A stretch of DNA of 64,000 bases from Parus major (Eukaryota > Chordata > Aves > Passeriformes > Paridae): assembly GCF_001522545.3 (NCBI RefSeq), contig NC_031770.1:6289321-6353320 (forward strand), in the 5' to 3' direction. The notes beneath the pieces are model-generated. The model was not told where the DNA came from and made no database searches. It saw only the letters and a list, made by a program, of their open reading frames with translations. Of this stretch, positions 29,001 to 41,233 are shown piece after piece. How positions within the stretch are numbered: position 1 is the stretch's first letter; each line of letters begins with the position of its first letter. A program made the translations under genes and the position numbers.

Positions 29001-32000
29001 GTTGCAATGTAGTAAGAACTTTTTCAGTTTTCCCTTGACATGCTGTTAGTAGTGACAAAGCTTTCTAGTCAACACGTCCCCCACTTTTTTTTAAAAGAAC
29101 AAACCATATTGAAAAAGGAGTGATCTACCACAGAAATCTCATGTAAAATCTATTGTATCTAAGGGCCAAAGATATTTATAAGCATTAAATTTCCTAGGTG
29201 GAATTTTCATTTGGATCTGGCCAGAACAGAAATTACAGAATTCAGGTTTAGCTGTCTCTTACTCTCAATTTCCTCCTTCCTCATGGTTGGAAGGATGCAT
29301 TTTGTAATAAACAAGGCTTGAAACACTTAATTTTACTATTTATTTTAGATTTATATCTACATGAGGAAGCTATTACCACAGTTTAGAACTATTCTAGGAT
29401 AAAGAACAAAGCTTGAAATCTTGTCAGAAGAGCTGTTCAATAGTAACAGCTAAGGCCGTTCATGTACTTAGAATGAAACCTCAACAATCCCTGTTTGGGA
29501 CTTTATATTTGTTTTATACTGAAAGCTAAAACTAGACAAAAGAGAGAAACACATTAGTTCTCATATTAAATAAGTTCCATGTGCAAATAAATGCCTGAGC
29601 ACAAAACCAAATAAAAAGCCTAATTTAAATACTTGTAGTATTTTTTAACAACTGAATTTTATTATGAAATTCAAATTCATCTGAGCACACTGAGTCCCAC
29701 TGTGAATACTGTGGGGTATCACACAACTGTGCTACGTCAAAGGATTATCAGCAAACTAATAAGACAACATATTACACGAAGAAATTAACACAAACCAGCA
29801 CTTCAGGGAGCAGGAATGCCTCCCCTTTTTTAAAAGGAGTAGAATTTATTTAAACACAGCAGAATTTAAAATGTGTCCCCCTTTAAAATAATTACCGAAA
29901 AAACCCAAATTGATCTTTGCAGTTAAATCAGTAGTTAACTTTGTAATACATAATTAACATACCACTCAGTGCTCCAACTGCTCCAAAATTCAATGACTTT
30001 CCATCCATTATACTGGCATCGCACTCTATCTCACCCAGAAGGTTTAGGTTAGATCCCAATCCTGCATTTGTAAAAGGGGAATCCTAAAAATAAGAATGAA
30101 ACACTATAAGGCTACGTCCACAACAGACTAGATCAAAACCTCTGTATAACTGATCTGATGACACCAATTTTGATGCAATGCATTTTCTTATTTTAATAGT
30201 TTAGTCTTCCACAACAAAAACAAGGGCAATTTGAACAGAGCATCTAAAATTACTACCATGGACAGCTTTCATCTCTGTAGGGCATGATATATCTCAAATG
30301 TAATAATGCACTAATAAAAAAACAATTATCTGATTTAAGATGATCAGTTCCATGCAAGCAAAAGCCTTACAATACGAGTGAAAATCTCTCCCTCCCTCAA
30401 AGCACACACTTAGCTTTGTCCTTAACCCATCAGGTAACATTTAAATAACACCTTATAATCGCTGCACAGACCAGTCAACCTTTGAAACTCCTAAAAATGA
30501 CACCACAGCAAAACAGAACTGTCCCCTTTCTGAACATTCTGAGCCCATAAGTGCAGCTCCACATGCAGAAATGAAGACCGAGCCCGAACAATTCACTTTG
30601 TAAAATTCCTATTTGACTGTTCACACAAGGACTGTGGTCTGGAATCTTCTTGACTAATACTTCCATAGTAACTATGGAACAACATTTTAACAACAATCAT
30701 AAACCTAGCTCCTTTCTTGTTAACACCTTCAGTGGCTTTTAAGAAACCCAAGGCAGTCAAAGAGTAAGCTCTGCCTGCTAGAATTAAACCCCATTTGTAC
30801 CCCTCCATTTCATCAGAGCATCCCCATGACTCTAAAATCACAAAATTTCAAAGTAGCACAGTTCAGCAGTCTCACTGCCTACTCAACACAATCCCCTCTT
30901 CGAGATGCAAGGAATATAGGACAAAGAGAGGTAATAGCTGAATCCAATCTCAGAGAGATGCTGTATGCTTTCAGAGTTTCCTATATTTAAATTACAACAG
31001 TGTAACAACCTGATGTGACAAAGAATGTTTGTTTAATCCAGGTGTGAACATGTACTGCAGAGGTATGACATCTCATTTCACTGATGAGTAATAAAAGCTG
31101 AATCAGGAAACAAATTACTGGAAACAGCTCAAAGTTCTGTCCTGCAATTAAAATTAACTGGATGGATTTTGAACATACCAACTTGCAATGAATTTAAAGA
31201 AATAAAACAGAGGTGAGAACACAGAAATGAAAAATAAATCTGATGTCAGTTAGCTTTTATTAACTTTCAAATGAACAAGTAGTGAGTAATTTCAAAATCT
31301 GTTCTGCAAGATGTTGATTCAAATTTACAAAGACATGTGAAGAGCTCTCAGTGTTTGAGTCATCAAAACACTATCTTTCTGAATAATCATGAATACAAGA
31401 TCCCTGACTGATGTATAATCATGAAACTGGCCTTCATTTTCTGCTTTTTCCTTCTGAACCAGCACAAGATTTTATGCTATTTTATCCCACATCACAACAC
31501 TTCTTCCAACTCACTGTGTATATTCATTTTGTTGTTCATTTTGACAGCTACACCTCACAGCAAATGAGACATTTGAAAAGATTTTAGGATAATGCAACAT
31601 TTACAGTTTAGAGTGCACAAATAATTTTCTGTAGAAAGGGGATGGATGGGGAAAAATATGTTTAGAAACAGATGCTGGCCTTCAAAAGGCAGAAGACCCC
31701 AAGTAGCTGCTGGCTTAGCTGGCTTCATTGCTCCCCAGGCTCTACAAACATGAAGAAAAATAAGTCAGTGAAGTTTAGAAAAAAAGGGAGCAGAGAAGTG
31801 GTGGAAGGAATTGAAAGCAAACAGTGAAAGGTACTTAGAAACCACAGGAAAACCAGGAATGCTTTGGATGAACAATGTTTGCTCCTAGTGCTGTCCAAGT
31901 CCTCTGCCCCTGGGTAATCAGAGTGCAAAGACCTGTGAGTCTGGAGACAAATCTCTAATGTTCTGTTCCAAACACATTCACTCAGTGCATGATACTCCAA

Positions 32001-35000
32001 AGAATTAGCAAAGAGGAAAAAGACTGTGCTCCACAGGTTTGTTGCTGCCACAAAGCAGAGACAGCTGTTACCTTAAGAGTAGATGTCGTGGCCAAACAAA
32101 GGGAGTAAGGACCCACCAGAAAATAAATCCTGGTAACACTGTCCAGAATCCCTCTGTACAAAAGGCATAAAGGTTTCTATCATCTGGTAAAGGTAATAAC
32201 CAATAGGGGGCAGGGAAAAAGTACAGGATAGAGAGTTCCCTTTATTTCTAAGGATCTGTATGTGCTACATGCTTTGGCATAGCACCTTCACAGCATGACC
32301 TCAAGGATGCACCAAGAGATAATTTAATCACAGGATCTAAAGACAAAGGGAACATCACCTATTTCTCCCTATGAAATATTCATCAGAATACTACAGAATT
32401 TTTGATAAATAACAACTCCACACCAAATTGCAGATGTCTCTTTGGTGGGGTAACTCTCATATTAGGACTCAGAAGGAATCTCACCAGTAACAACATGAGT
32501 AACTTCTCCAGGAAAAAGAAATAAAGACCAAATTCCAAGCATCTGTTCAAAATTTCTGTGGAGTTTCAACTAGCTTTAGAATCAGATTGCATTCAATTAA
32601 GAAAACAGTCTCAGAATTCCTAAGAGGAAAATGGTTTAACTTCACACATCTGAAAGGCAATCTGAAAACAGCTTTAGAGAAACTGGGTGTGAACCCATGG
32701 AATTTTTGATATCTACCTGAGTGTCTCTGAGGTGAGATAAAAGCCTTTGAAACAAGGCAGGGGAAAACCTTTATTTAAAAAAATGGGAACATGACATTCA
32801 CACCTACTTCTGTGAATAGGTGAAGACATGAAATACACCACACAAATACAATCCCTTTTTGAAAACATTAATCTCTGCGAAGTCTGACCAAAAGATTTCA
32901 AGAGTCTGATATGCAAGTGGAGGAATATAATGTATGAGCATTAAGGTGCATTTTGAAATGAAAATTCAAAACTTTCAAGGAATGCAGAAACATTTAACCA
33001 GAAGCATGAATACCTTAAAAAGGGGAAGAAACAAACTGACCTAAGTGAGTCTGTTCATACCCTCAGACAGAAAAATGCAGCACTGCAAGACATGACTACC
33101 ATAAAATGGGGAAAAACCCAAGCAAAGCATGTGTCCAGGAAAAGGGAGGACAGGAAAACAGAAAAAGGTATCTTCAGGAATATACTTTTATTAAAACCAC
33201 AAGCAGCAATCAGCCTTTGTGTTTTTAAAGAAACTGAAAAAGACAAGTAAGCAAACCAAGACTAAGCTTTGCATGTTAACAGCAAGCCTTGCTACCACAG
33301 AGAAAAGCACAGAGAAAAGACTAATTCAAAGCATTTTAACAAAATATAACTCTTCAATTATGTGAAAAATATTAGACCTCCTGGCAATTACTCCACAAAG
33401 TATCTCTAACTTACCATGTAAACCTATAGCAAAGGAGGTAAGAGAAAGCTTTAAGACGTGAAATAAGCTTTGTTTTCCCAAGTTACCCATCTTGCAAAAA
33501 CTTTCAAACTTCTGAGGGTATCAGTTTTATTTTCAGAAGCCTGTTTATTTCAAAATGTATTTATAAATGTTCTGGCAGCAAGTACAGGCATCCTGAAATT
33601 TCTATCTGTGGTCAAAGTCGGAATGCTTGAAGATGTTACTCAGCTCTGTAATACATCTATAGGCAAATAGTTAAAATGCTCAGTTTTCAATTAACTTGAA
33701 AGAACACTCCATCCATTATACCATTTTGGCCATGGCTTATTTGGAACTTCTAAAATAAATTCAAAGTCTACAGGCACTTCTTTCCAAATACTGTAATTTT
33801 AAAAATTATCTTTCTGTGAGAATTTCATGGCAATCAATATTCTACAATGATGAGTCACATCCCTTTCAATTACACAAGCAAAAATGTTTTTAGACAACAC
33901 TTTTGTCACAAATTACTTTCAGCCACTCTGCAGCAAGACATCATAGTACTGCTTTTAACTAGAATTAACAACTTCCAGTTCATTACCCATTAGAAGTTCA
34001 TCTATGGTGACTGCCTTAATACAACAAGGATGCTTCTGCTTGAAAGAGAAATCTTTGGGACTAAGACTGTATATTCAAAAGTCTTAATTGCTAGGCAAGT
34101 AATTTAAAAAAAAAAAACAAAAACAGAGAAAAAAAAATTAATCAAGAAAAATGTACTTTCACTGCAAAATTTTACTGACCACAGAACCACACTGCTTGAG
34201 TATAACAACAGGTCCAAAACATTCTTTGCACTGATCTGCAATACCAACATGCAAAATGAACTGAGCAGTTTCAGTAGCAAGGAGACTGGAAATGTGATAT
34301 CCACTTCCCCATCAACCATATTACCTTCCATTTGAAATTATGTTCATAAAGAATATTCTACTGAAGTCAGATAAAGAAACAAGTAAGCTACATACATATT
34401 AATGAAGGATTACACTAAACTTAGAAACAATTTGAAAGCTTCATCATTCTTTACAATCACTGAGCATTCCTGTCTCTAATACCTGACCTATAGACTTCAT
34501 TAAGTGCTCTATAGTCAAAAAAAAAGCTTGAAATTGCATCATTATCTCACAGCCAGACAGAAATGCAAATCCACATGTGGTTTTGCTGAAAACAGCATGT
34601 TTTAAGTGGGTTGTGTGGGGTCTCCTCCCCACCACAAAAAAAACCCCCATGTTTAATAATTTTGCTGTGTTTCAACAAAAATCCAGGCATCATATGGTGC
34701 CTGATAGCAAGAGTGCAACAATTAACAGTACTGCAATAATGTCTTTGTAGAAGTAAACAGAGTAATAATGAGTTTTATGAAATACCTTGTCTAATAATGA
34801 GTTTTATGAAATACCTTGTCCAGACCATTCTATTACGAGAGGCTGACAGAGGTTACACATGCATTTGTTTCTCTGCAATGCCAGAGTTCTCAAACCAGAA
34901 AAGATACCTGCCTTAATGACTGTCAAATACAGCTGATGCTTATGAAGACCAGCACAGTTGTTTAAACAATATTCTGTGTCAGTCCTGTTCCTTTGCGAAA

Positions 35001-38000
35001 GAAATTCACCTTTTCCTCTAGTTAACTCTTAGCATTATTATCATATTCACAGAACACCATTTCAATGGAGAGCTGCACTAGATCCAACAAAGGCTGTTCT
35101 TTCTGCACTTAGAGCCTGAAAAAATAAAACACAGACAGCATACCACAAGCAAACTGTCAGCTAGCTCATAAAAGATCAAGAGCAATTCTTGTGCCTCAAC
35201 AAGTCTTTGAAGTGATGCCTTTTGGATGAGCTGTAATCCTGTGTAACAGGAGTTCTGTAATTGAGTGGAACTGAAGAAAAAAATTAATCTTTTGTGAGAT
35301 TTCCATGAAAAATTATTTGTGCCTTGCAAAGACTACAAATGTTTGGAATGCACCATTAAAAGTCTGAGAGAACTGTGAAAGTGAATAAATATTTCAGATA
35401 AACTCATAGCAATGTGTCCTACAGAAACCAAAATATCAAGAAGTTACAGTCAGTATACCTTACAAAGAAATCTGTTATCATTTAACACAATCTTCTGTTG
35501 TTCTATGTCCTCATTTGTGTTACAGGGAGACAAGAAAACAAACAGTTTCACACAGATTTTTGTTATGTATTTGCCAACTTCAAATGCTTAAACACATTAT
35601 GTTTATGCTAAAGCATAACCAAAAGGGAGTGACAGCTCACTAGAGAGACTGCCAACACAAACCTGTATTTTTACTCATAAAATCTTGCACTTAATGAGAA
35701 AAACCATTCTGATTGCTTTGTTGACTTGCCACGTGCAGCTTTTTTTTCCACAGAGCAACAGAAAAACCACTGGTACTAAAGCAGAAGATGCAGCTCCAGA
35801 AATGACAGATGTCTGGAGGTGGTGTTCAGAATGAGGTATGAGTAGATACAAACACAATACAAACCTTTCCCTATTTTGGAAGCTGACAGTCCTAACACTT
35901 GGGAGTTTCTCATACCAGATCCAAAAAACTGCCACTGCAAACCACACCATTTTCTGGCTTGGGTACAAATTTGACTTTTCCTCACTGTAACTGCCTAATT
36001 AACTACTTTAATCTGCAAGAATCCCAAATCCCAAACCCAGTACTCCCTATTCCAGTAACAGACAGAACCCTCAATTAAGAGATTATATAAATCACTTAAC
36101 GAAAAAGGGAAAGCAAATAATTGCATTAATGACTGCAGTAAAACCTGAATAAAATAACATTTTATCTTAAGAACAGGAAAAAATAAAAAAAAAAAGGTTT
36201 TTTGCAATGGAACAAAAAAATGTACCTAAGACAACTGCAGAACCAGAAAGTGTAATGATGGAAGGCATCAGTACAGTAGTAGCAAGATAGGTAAGGAGAA
36301 AAAGGTTTCTGATAGGAATAATTGGAAAAACATTTTTCATTTCATCTTAAAGCCACAACTTGTTCTACAGAAGCTACTTCAGAGTATTCACATCTACTAA
36401 AGTAAAAGAAAAGTCACTCGGGTATAACAAAAACATATTTACCCCAGACAGCTGCAAAGAGATCTATAACTGTTCAGTTAAGCTTCTCAAAATATGTTTT
36501 CCTCTGTAGCTCAGGAAGTCGATAAAAATCACAACCCAAAGTAAATTTTTATTTTTGTTTTCCACTGAGAAGGGGGCTGACACACAAACCAGTCTTGTGG
36601 AGTGAGAGCAGCCTCAGTGAGCTTAGGGAAGTGCATCATAAACAATTCCATTAGAGAGAAAGGCACTGCTTTCTGCGAGCTATACTCTCATGTGTAAGAT
36701 AACACATGAAAGCATGTTTGAACAGCTCAGTGAGACCCACAGGAGTGCTAAAAGCCAAGGCACTTGCCAAGTTCACAGTGTGACTGAAGCCTTGGCTCCA
36801 CGTCAGCGTGTCTAACACATACTGAAGTATGCACTTACTGCCTGCCTTACGCTAACCCCAACAAGCACATTGATGAACACTTTCCCAACATCTGGGTAAG
36901 CAAATCCAGTGCTAATCCTCCTGGAATACTACCATAAATTCCAAGAGCAGGAAATTATTTTTACAGCACAACACTTACCTTACCTTCATTTTTTTACTAA
37001 TAAAGTTAGAGAGGAAGAAGCAATTACTGCTTACAGGAGAAGAAGAATACCTGTTTCCATCATTACAGTCATGATGGATTAGTGGATCTGGGACAATGAC
37101 CAAACTGACTCATTTACCTCCCAGAAATGTTTAGCTTTACTCACTTCTATATTATTTCACAGGGACCTTCACTGAAGGCAGATACTATAAAAATCTCATC
37201 ACTCCAAAAAGACACTTTTCCAAAAAACTCACCAGCAGCTGCTCATCAAGATGTTCCATCGTAATTAACAAGTACTGTTTTGAAATACAAGCATTACTTG
37301 CCCTATTCCTCTGCACACATTTTGTCACAATAATCAGAATCAGTAGGATATTTCTCCCCTCTCTAAGAAGCAGAGCCAGAACAATCTGTCTGTAGCTCAG
37401 CAAGTCAGAAATAAAGTTCCTTACAAAGTGTTCAATAAGTCTTTAATCACCACATTTATTCCTAAAGGGTAAAGACTATCTGATAAGGCATACCTAAGAT
37501 GACAACCAAATTGCACCAACTAGAAAACTTTTATTCAGTTTGCATTTTTATAAAGTACTTCAACATATTTACACCAAAATATAGTAGAAAAGCAGAAGAT
37601 AAAATTAATGTAGCACAAAAACAAAAATCCACTGAGAGTTCCCATTTAATATCCCCCTACAGAAATGTCTGGTAAGATTTACCCAAGAGACATATTTACT
37701 GCTACTCAAAAATTCATACCTCTAATTCTATAAGTGCTGCAGTCACTGCATCTGTTGCAAGAGCACCAGCCTGTAGCTTTTCAATTGCCTGTAAAACAGA
37801 AGTTTTAGCTGATGATTAGGAAATTCTATTATTCTGTGACTGAGCCCTACATTTTCCAAGTCGCGTATAAAACAAAATCTTCACCAAATTAGTTTAAAAT
37901 GTAAGAGGCTGTAAGAACAAGAGGCACTGGAAAAAGTCAGTATGAACTACATGAGAGCAGATGTGAAGGTATGATTTCACTACTATGACATTGTGATGCT

Positions 38001-41000
38001 GCATTTAATAGCTGATTTCTACACAGTCAAAATTATATAAAAATAACTTCATATACTTGATGTCCTCAAACACCAAATGTTTCAGTCAACATATTTCAAC
38101 TTTTTCTTCCAAAATTCAACAAAAACTTCTAGTACCATATTTAGCAATTACCATAAAATTGAAGAGAATTTCACAACTTCATCTAAAAGCCAACACAAAT
38201 CAAGTAAGATAATGTTACCTTCAAATTATATACACACACAACAATGAACTTGTAAAGCCTAATAGTATTTATTAGATCCATACTGAACAAGACCTTACAT
38301 TCAAGCTTCCTCAGGGAACACCAGAAAACAACTCTGGCTGCAAGAAAAACCTGAAATTGTTTGTTCTTCACAGAACTTATTGATGTTGGCTACTCAGCTG
38401 AAGAGCAGCTACACAGAATCTCAAATTGGACTTGAATTCAACAGCAGATCTCACATAACTAGCTGGAAAATGACTTTAACCAAGGCTAACAAAGCCAGTG
38501 TTAAGTTTGTTTGATTTGTGAGGCCTCTCATTACAAAATTAGATTGGTATTAGGATTGAGCAACAAACTGTAACACAAAGTGATAATTATCAGAGACCAA
38601 CTCTGAGACTCTTCTAAAAACCCTGCCAAGCTCCCAAGCTCCTTCTCCCTGGAGAAAGCAAAAGACATTAAAAATTTTAGAGAGAGGTCTTCCAGCTACT
38701 CATTCAACACTTAAATGACAGGACTTGCCAGTTCCAAAGCAAAGTTCTTGGAAGAGATGAAAACATATTAATGTCAATGGAAATCAAAGTCTTGCCATTT
38801 CTCCCTTTCCAACTTTGATTTCTTTGGTTTTGTTCTTCCTGTTTCTACCTCCCTTTCTATTAAGAGGGAAAGAGCTATCAAGAAGAAAATAATTCTAGAA
38901 ACCCCTGCATTCACAGAGCAACTTGGATGCTAGAGTTTAAATAAACTCCAAAGAGTGGAAGAAATCAAAATACACCACATATAGCTCCAGAAAGCCCAGA
39001 GAAGTGCAGGAAGCTGTAGGAATACCCCTTGTAGGTACCACTATGTTCTCCTACTGTTCCTTTGGTGCCTGCTATTTGCCAGCACTGATGAGGATGTTGC
39101 TGCATCTCATGGCCACACACTGTCCTGTCTCATGTTAACTGTTTCTGCTCTATTTTCCCCCAGTTCCCTCTATAAACACATACAGCCCAAGCAGCTAAGT
39201 CCAGATACCTCTTATGTACCCAGTCCAGGACTGTGGAGCTGGTGACACTTACCTTCTGGCAAGCTCTTTTGCACACATGCTTGTACTCTTTAGCTTTGGA
39301 TTCAGAATGATAACCTGCACCTGCAATTGAAGCAAATGGAAAATATTTTATAGTACCTGGCAAACTACAGCCTGTAATTCACATAGAGATTTAAGACACA
39401 GGCAGATACAGTGTTCCTTATTCTGGATTACATTGGCATTTCCTTTTTCTATCAGTGATTGACAACTTCATGCATTCCAACACTGAGTCAAACACACTCA
39501 GTAAAATACAGGATACAGCTCATATATCCAAAAGCATGCAGGTATAAATATCAGCATCAATCTCTTCCTATAAAAACATTCCAAGAGATTCCAGTTTCAC
39601 TCATTCTTAAGAGGATGTCCAGCATAGCTTTTTACTTTACTGTCCATTATTGGGCAAAACACTCAGTTTTAAGTTCAAAATTTTGACTTAGTATGATCTT
39701 CTTTTTATCATAATTACCATTCTGCTCATTTTCTCATGTTATGCTACGTTTTTAAGCTTGTTACTCCTGACTTAAAACAGGAAGTTCCTCAAAATGAAGA
39801 TCATGTAGATTTTTCACCTTTTTCTTAACTTCAGTCTTTATCCCATTGTATTGAACCATTCTGCCTTATTTTGAAGCCACTGCCCCTACTTTCATACCTG
39901 AAAAATTTATCAATTCAACTACATGTGGCATCAGAAAAACAAGAGTGGCACACTACTTAAAATCTACTTGTTTTACCAGGTTTTGCACCTCAAAATGTGC
40001 CTTCATCTCAACTTCCCTTTGCTCACCCTCAGAAATATCACTTTTGAGAAACTCTAACAAAATAAGTTTTAACAATAATACCAGAATGAAAGCAGAGGAC
40101 ACTATACTGAGTGTCAGTCCAGTAAAGGACACTATATTAAGCAATCTCATTTGCCCTTAAAATAGAATACCAGGGTTATCAAACATGAACCCAGAATAAA
40201 TTATTTGAGGTTTGGGGTTGTTTTTTTAACCTTAATGATTTTATACAGCAAGTAAAATGTTGGCTTTCCAAATATTTTAGGCATGACCAGGCCAGTTTCG
40301 TTTATTTCACCTCATATACTCACACAGATGCTCAGAACAAATCTACACCCAGATATAAGCATTGTTAATTTCATGATTCATAGTATTTAATAAAGAACCC
40401 ATGAGAGAAGAATTTATGAGCAAGACACACATAACACACAATTTTGTATCAGATCTGAGTAGAGGAGCTGTTCATTTTAAGTGGAAAGAATAAACAGTAA
40501 CTCACTTAAACATGAACAAGATTAAAAAAATAGACTTGGAAGAAAAATGTCAGAAGGGTAAAAACAGTTCTGCAACAAAAAGCCCAAGGAGATTTCAGAA
40601 GATCTGAGCTGGACTGACCTCATGGACAAGCTAGACAAGGAACCATCAGTAATGAAACAACTGTATTTCATCCTTCTGTAGATAAAGAAACAGACTGAAA
40701 TATCTCCCTCATTTTGTAGGTTTGCTAAGCTTAGCAGACAACTGCAGAATATATTTTATAATCATTCAAATTTGGGGGTTTTCTTTGTCAAAGAGAACAA
40801 AATACCATCCAGAACACTAAAATAGCTACATTTTTATTAAGAGTTTATTGTGCAACTTCCAATCAAACTTCCCATTCTGAGACTTGCCCACAGAGTTAAT
40901 GTCACCTTATTAGCACACTAGTAGTCCAAAGCTGCTATAAAATTTTTGTTGGCAATTAGTTTAATATCAAAATATGCATTATTTTCATTCCAGCTGCTCT

Positions 41001-41160
41001 TCTTCCACATCTTACCTGCATGGACAAGCACAAATCCCACTCGTTTCCCTCTTTGGGTTTGCTTTGCTTCGGGCTCTTTGACCACCACTTTTACAGCTGT
41101 AACCTGAGATGATTTGGAAGGTAATACTTCTACTGAACTTATCCCCTTCTCCATGATCAT
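4971..41160 (-). CDS. TASP1: Threonine aspartase 1 (taspase-1), partial: coding exons 1-9, residues 1-291
   Basis: Nine exons join in frame: 41016-41160, 39253-39320, 37720-37788, 29963-30083, 28775-28859, 23058-23137, 12505-12611, 5961-6080, 4971-5049. All internal junctions are GT/AG and all split codons restore the expected residue. TASP1 is an N-terminal nucleophile hydrolase of the type 2 asparaginase family. It cleaves itself into alpha and beta subunits and then cuts KMT2A/MLL and TFIIA precursors after aspartate. The catalytic LDTVGAVV block is present, and counting from the start gives Asp233 and Thr234, the human numbering. The stretch [10 protein letters not shown] and the basic segment of the alpha-subunit C-terminus (KRNKRK...KKRRQ, a bipartite nuclear localisation signal in human) are also intact. 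About 130 C-terminal residues of the beta subunit are not in the window. The gene spans more than 38 kb here, compact compared with the human locus. Identification is very secure. Confidence 0.97.
5050..5960 (-). other. TASP1: TASP1 intron 8
   Basis: AT-rich intron of about 0.9 kb with an ATT/TAA-rich low-complexity stretch near 5,478-5,545. Nothing else recognised. Confidence 0.85.
5961..6080 (-). CDS. TASP1: TASP1 coding exon 8 (residues 226-265), catalytic threonine exon
   Basis: Begins [20 protein letters not shown] and continues [20 protein letters not shown]. The nucleophile Thr234 is encoded at 6054-6056, preceded by Asp233. Self-cleavage between them creates the new beta-subunit N-terminus. 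120 bases, phase 0 at both ends; acceptor CTGCAG, donor GTGATC. No catalytic residue of this block is altered. Confidence 0.98.
6660..6990 (-). mobile_element. Solo LTR-like element (endogenous retrovirus remnant)
   Basis: On the minus strand a TATAAA box (plus coordinates 6827-6832) is followed about 115 bases later by an AATAAA signal (6711-6716). A short tail reading CCTGAACTGAGAACAAG and CTCTTTCGCC in plus sense then follows. This spacing of TATA box and polyadenylation signal is typical of an LTR U3-R-U5 layout. No internal retroviral coding sequence flanks it, so it looks like a solo LTR. Exact ends and target-site duplication could not be defined. Confidence 0.6.
7925..8005 (+). mobile_element. 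CR1 LINE fragment (old, short)
   Basis: The string from CCCATCCTTAGAGGTTTCCAAGACCAGACTGGACAAAGC resembles the 3' region of avian CR1 elements (consensus-like CCCTGGAGG..TTCAAGACCAGG.TGGA). Diverged, so only tentative. Confidence 0.5.
12505..12611 (-). CDS. TASP1: TASP1 coding exon 7 (residues 190-225), nuclear localisation segment
   Basis: Reads (R)[19 protein letters not shown] then [16 protein letters not shown]. The two basic clusters KRNKRK and KKRR form the bipartite nuclear localisation signal described for human taspase-1. This segment lies at the C-terminal end of the alpha subunit, just before the self-cleavage site. 107 bases; acceptor TTTTTATAG, donor GTTAGC (an unusual +3 T). Confidence 0.97.
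14866..15000 (-). mobile_element. CR1 LINE 3' fragment, reverse orientation
   Basis: GGCTGGAAGGGATATTAGAAGGTTGTGTAGTCCAACCTCC is the reverse complement of a CR1 3' end (typical reverse pattern GGTTGGAAGGGACC..TAGTCCAACC). Diverged. Confidence 0.6.
22815..22870 (-). mobile_element. CR1 LINE 3' terminus, reverse orientation (short)
   Basis: CCTAGAATCACAGAATCACTTAAATTAGA resembles the reverse complement of the CR1 3' tail repeat (ATTCTATGATTCT type). Very short and old. Confidence 0.45.
23058..23137 (-). CDS. TASP1: TASP1 coding exon 6 (residues 163-189 plus first base of 190)
   Basis: Reads (C)[18 protein letters not shown] then CPPGIMAT. 80 bases; acceptor CTCCTAG, donor GTGAGTAAAC. Differs from human at a few places (human PSCPPNIMTT). 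Confidence 0.96.
23138..28774 (-). other. TASP1: TASP1 intron 5
   Basis: 5.6 kb AT-rich intron; a 12-base A run near 23,671 and nothing else recognised. Confidence 0.8.
28775..28859 (-). CDS. TASP1: TASP1 coding exon 5 (residues 135-162 and part of 163)
   Basis: Reads (G)[20 protein letters not shown] then SAGRIPP and a split Cys codon. 85 bases; acceptor TTTTTTAG, donor GTAATTGC. The [12 protein letters not shown] stretch is essentially identical to human. Confidence 0.97.
28860..29962 (-). other. TASP1: TASP1 intron 4
   Basis: 1.1 kb AT-rich intron between exons 4 and 5. Nothing recognised inside. Confidence 0.85.
29963..30083 (-). CDS. TASP1: TASP1 coding exon 4 (residues 95-134 plus first base of 135)
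   Basis: Begins [20 protein letters not shown] and continues through [20 protein letters not shown]. This covers the TNAGxGSNLN motif shared by the asparaginase-type hydrolases. 121 bases; acceptor TTTTTAG, donor GTATGTTAAT. Confidence 0.97.
30084..37719 (-). other. TASP1: TASP1 intron 3
   Basis: 7.6 kb AT-rich intron. Contains the perfect 29-base tandem duplication at 34,763-34,820. No exon or clear transposon recognised. Confidence 0.85.
34763..34820. repeat. Perfect two-copy 29-bp tandem duplication
   Basis: The 29-base unit beginning TAATAATGAGTTTTATGAAA and ending TACCTTGTC occurs at 34,763-34,791 and again directly at 34,792-34,820 with no mismatch. Absence of divergence suggests a recent event or an assembly duplication. 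Confidence 0.97.
37720..37788 (-). CDS. TASP1: TASP1 coding exon 3 (residues 72-94)
   Basis: Reads [20 protein letters not shown] then ELE, 69 bases, phase 0 to phase 0. Acceptor TTTTACAG, donor GTATG. It matches the conserved family stretch in which the aspartyl-amidase fold begins. Confidence 0.96.
37789..39252 (-). other. TASP1: TASP1 intron 2
   Basis: 1.5 kb intron between coding exons 2 and 3. Nothing recognised. Confidence 0.85.
39253..39320 (-). CDS. TASP1: TASP1 coding exon 2 (residues 49-71)
   Basis: Reads (G)[22 protein letters not shown], matching the N-terminal alpha-subunit region of taspase-1. Acceptor TTGCAG, donor GTAAGT. Length 68 bases; starts in phase 1 and ends in phase 0. 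Confidence 0.96.
39321..41015 (-). other. TASP1: TASP1 intron 1 (between coding exons 1 and 2)
   Basis: 1.7 kb AT-rich intron. Nothing recognised. Confidence 0.85.
41016..41160 (-). CDS. TASP1: TASP1 coding exon 1 (residues 1-48 and first base of codon 49)
   Basis: Begins MIMEKGISS (human begins MTMEKGMSS) and ends at ...GFVLVHA plus a split Gly codon; donor GTAAG at 41011-41015. The start is fixed by an in-frame TAA two codons upstream of the ATG at 41158-41160. An internal Met at residue 3 is an alternative start. Confidence 0.95.
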
Positions 41161-41233
41161 ACATTAGGATCACCATCTTCTACTGGGAAGGAGCACACTT
41201 GCATTCAAAAAGAAACTCCGGAGAGAAATCATC
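41161..41233 (-). other. TASP1: TASP1 5' untranslated part of the start-codon exon
   Basis: On the minus strand a GTTTTAG acceptor lies just upstream of 41233, giving about 73 bases of leader before the ATG. The leader has an in-frame stop near its end. An untranslated first exon at the CpG island around 43,500 is expected to splice to it. The exact acceptor is inferred, not proven. Confidence 0.5.
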
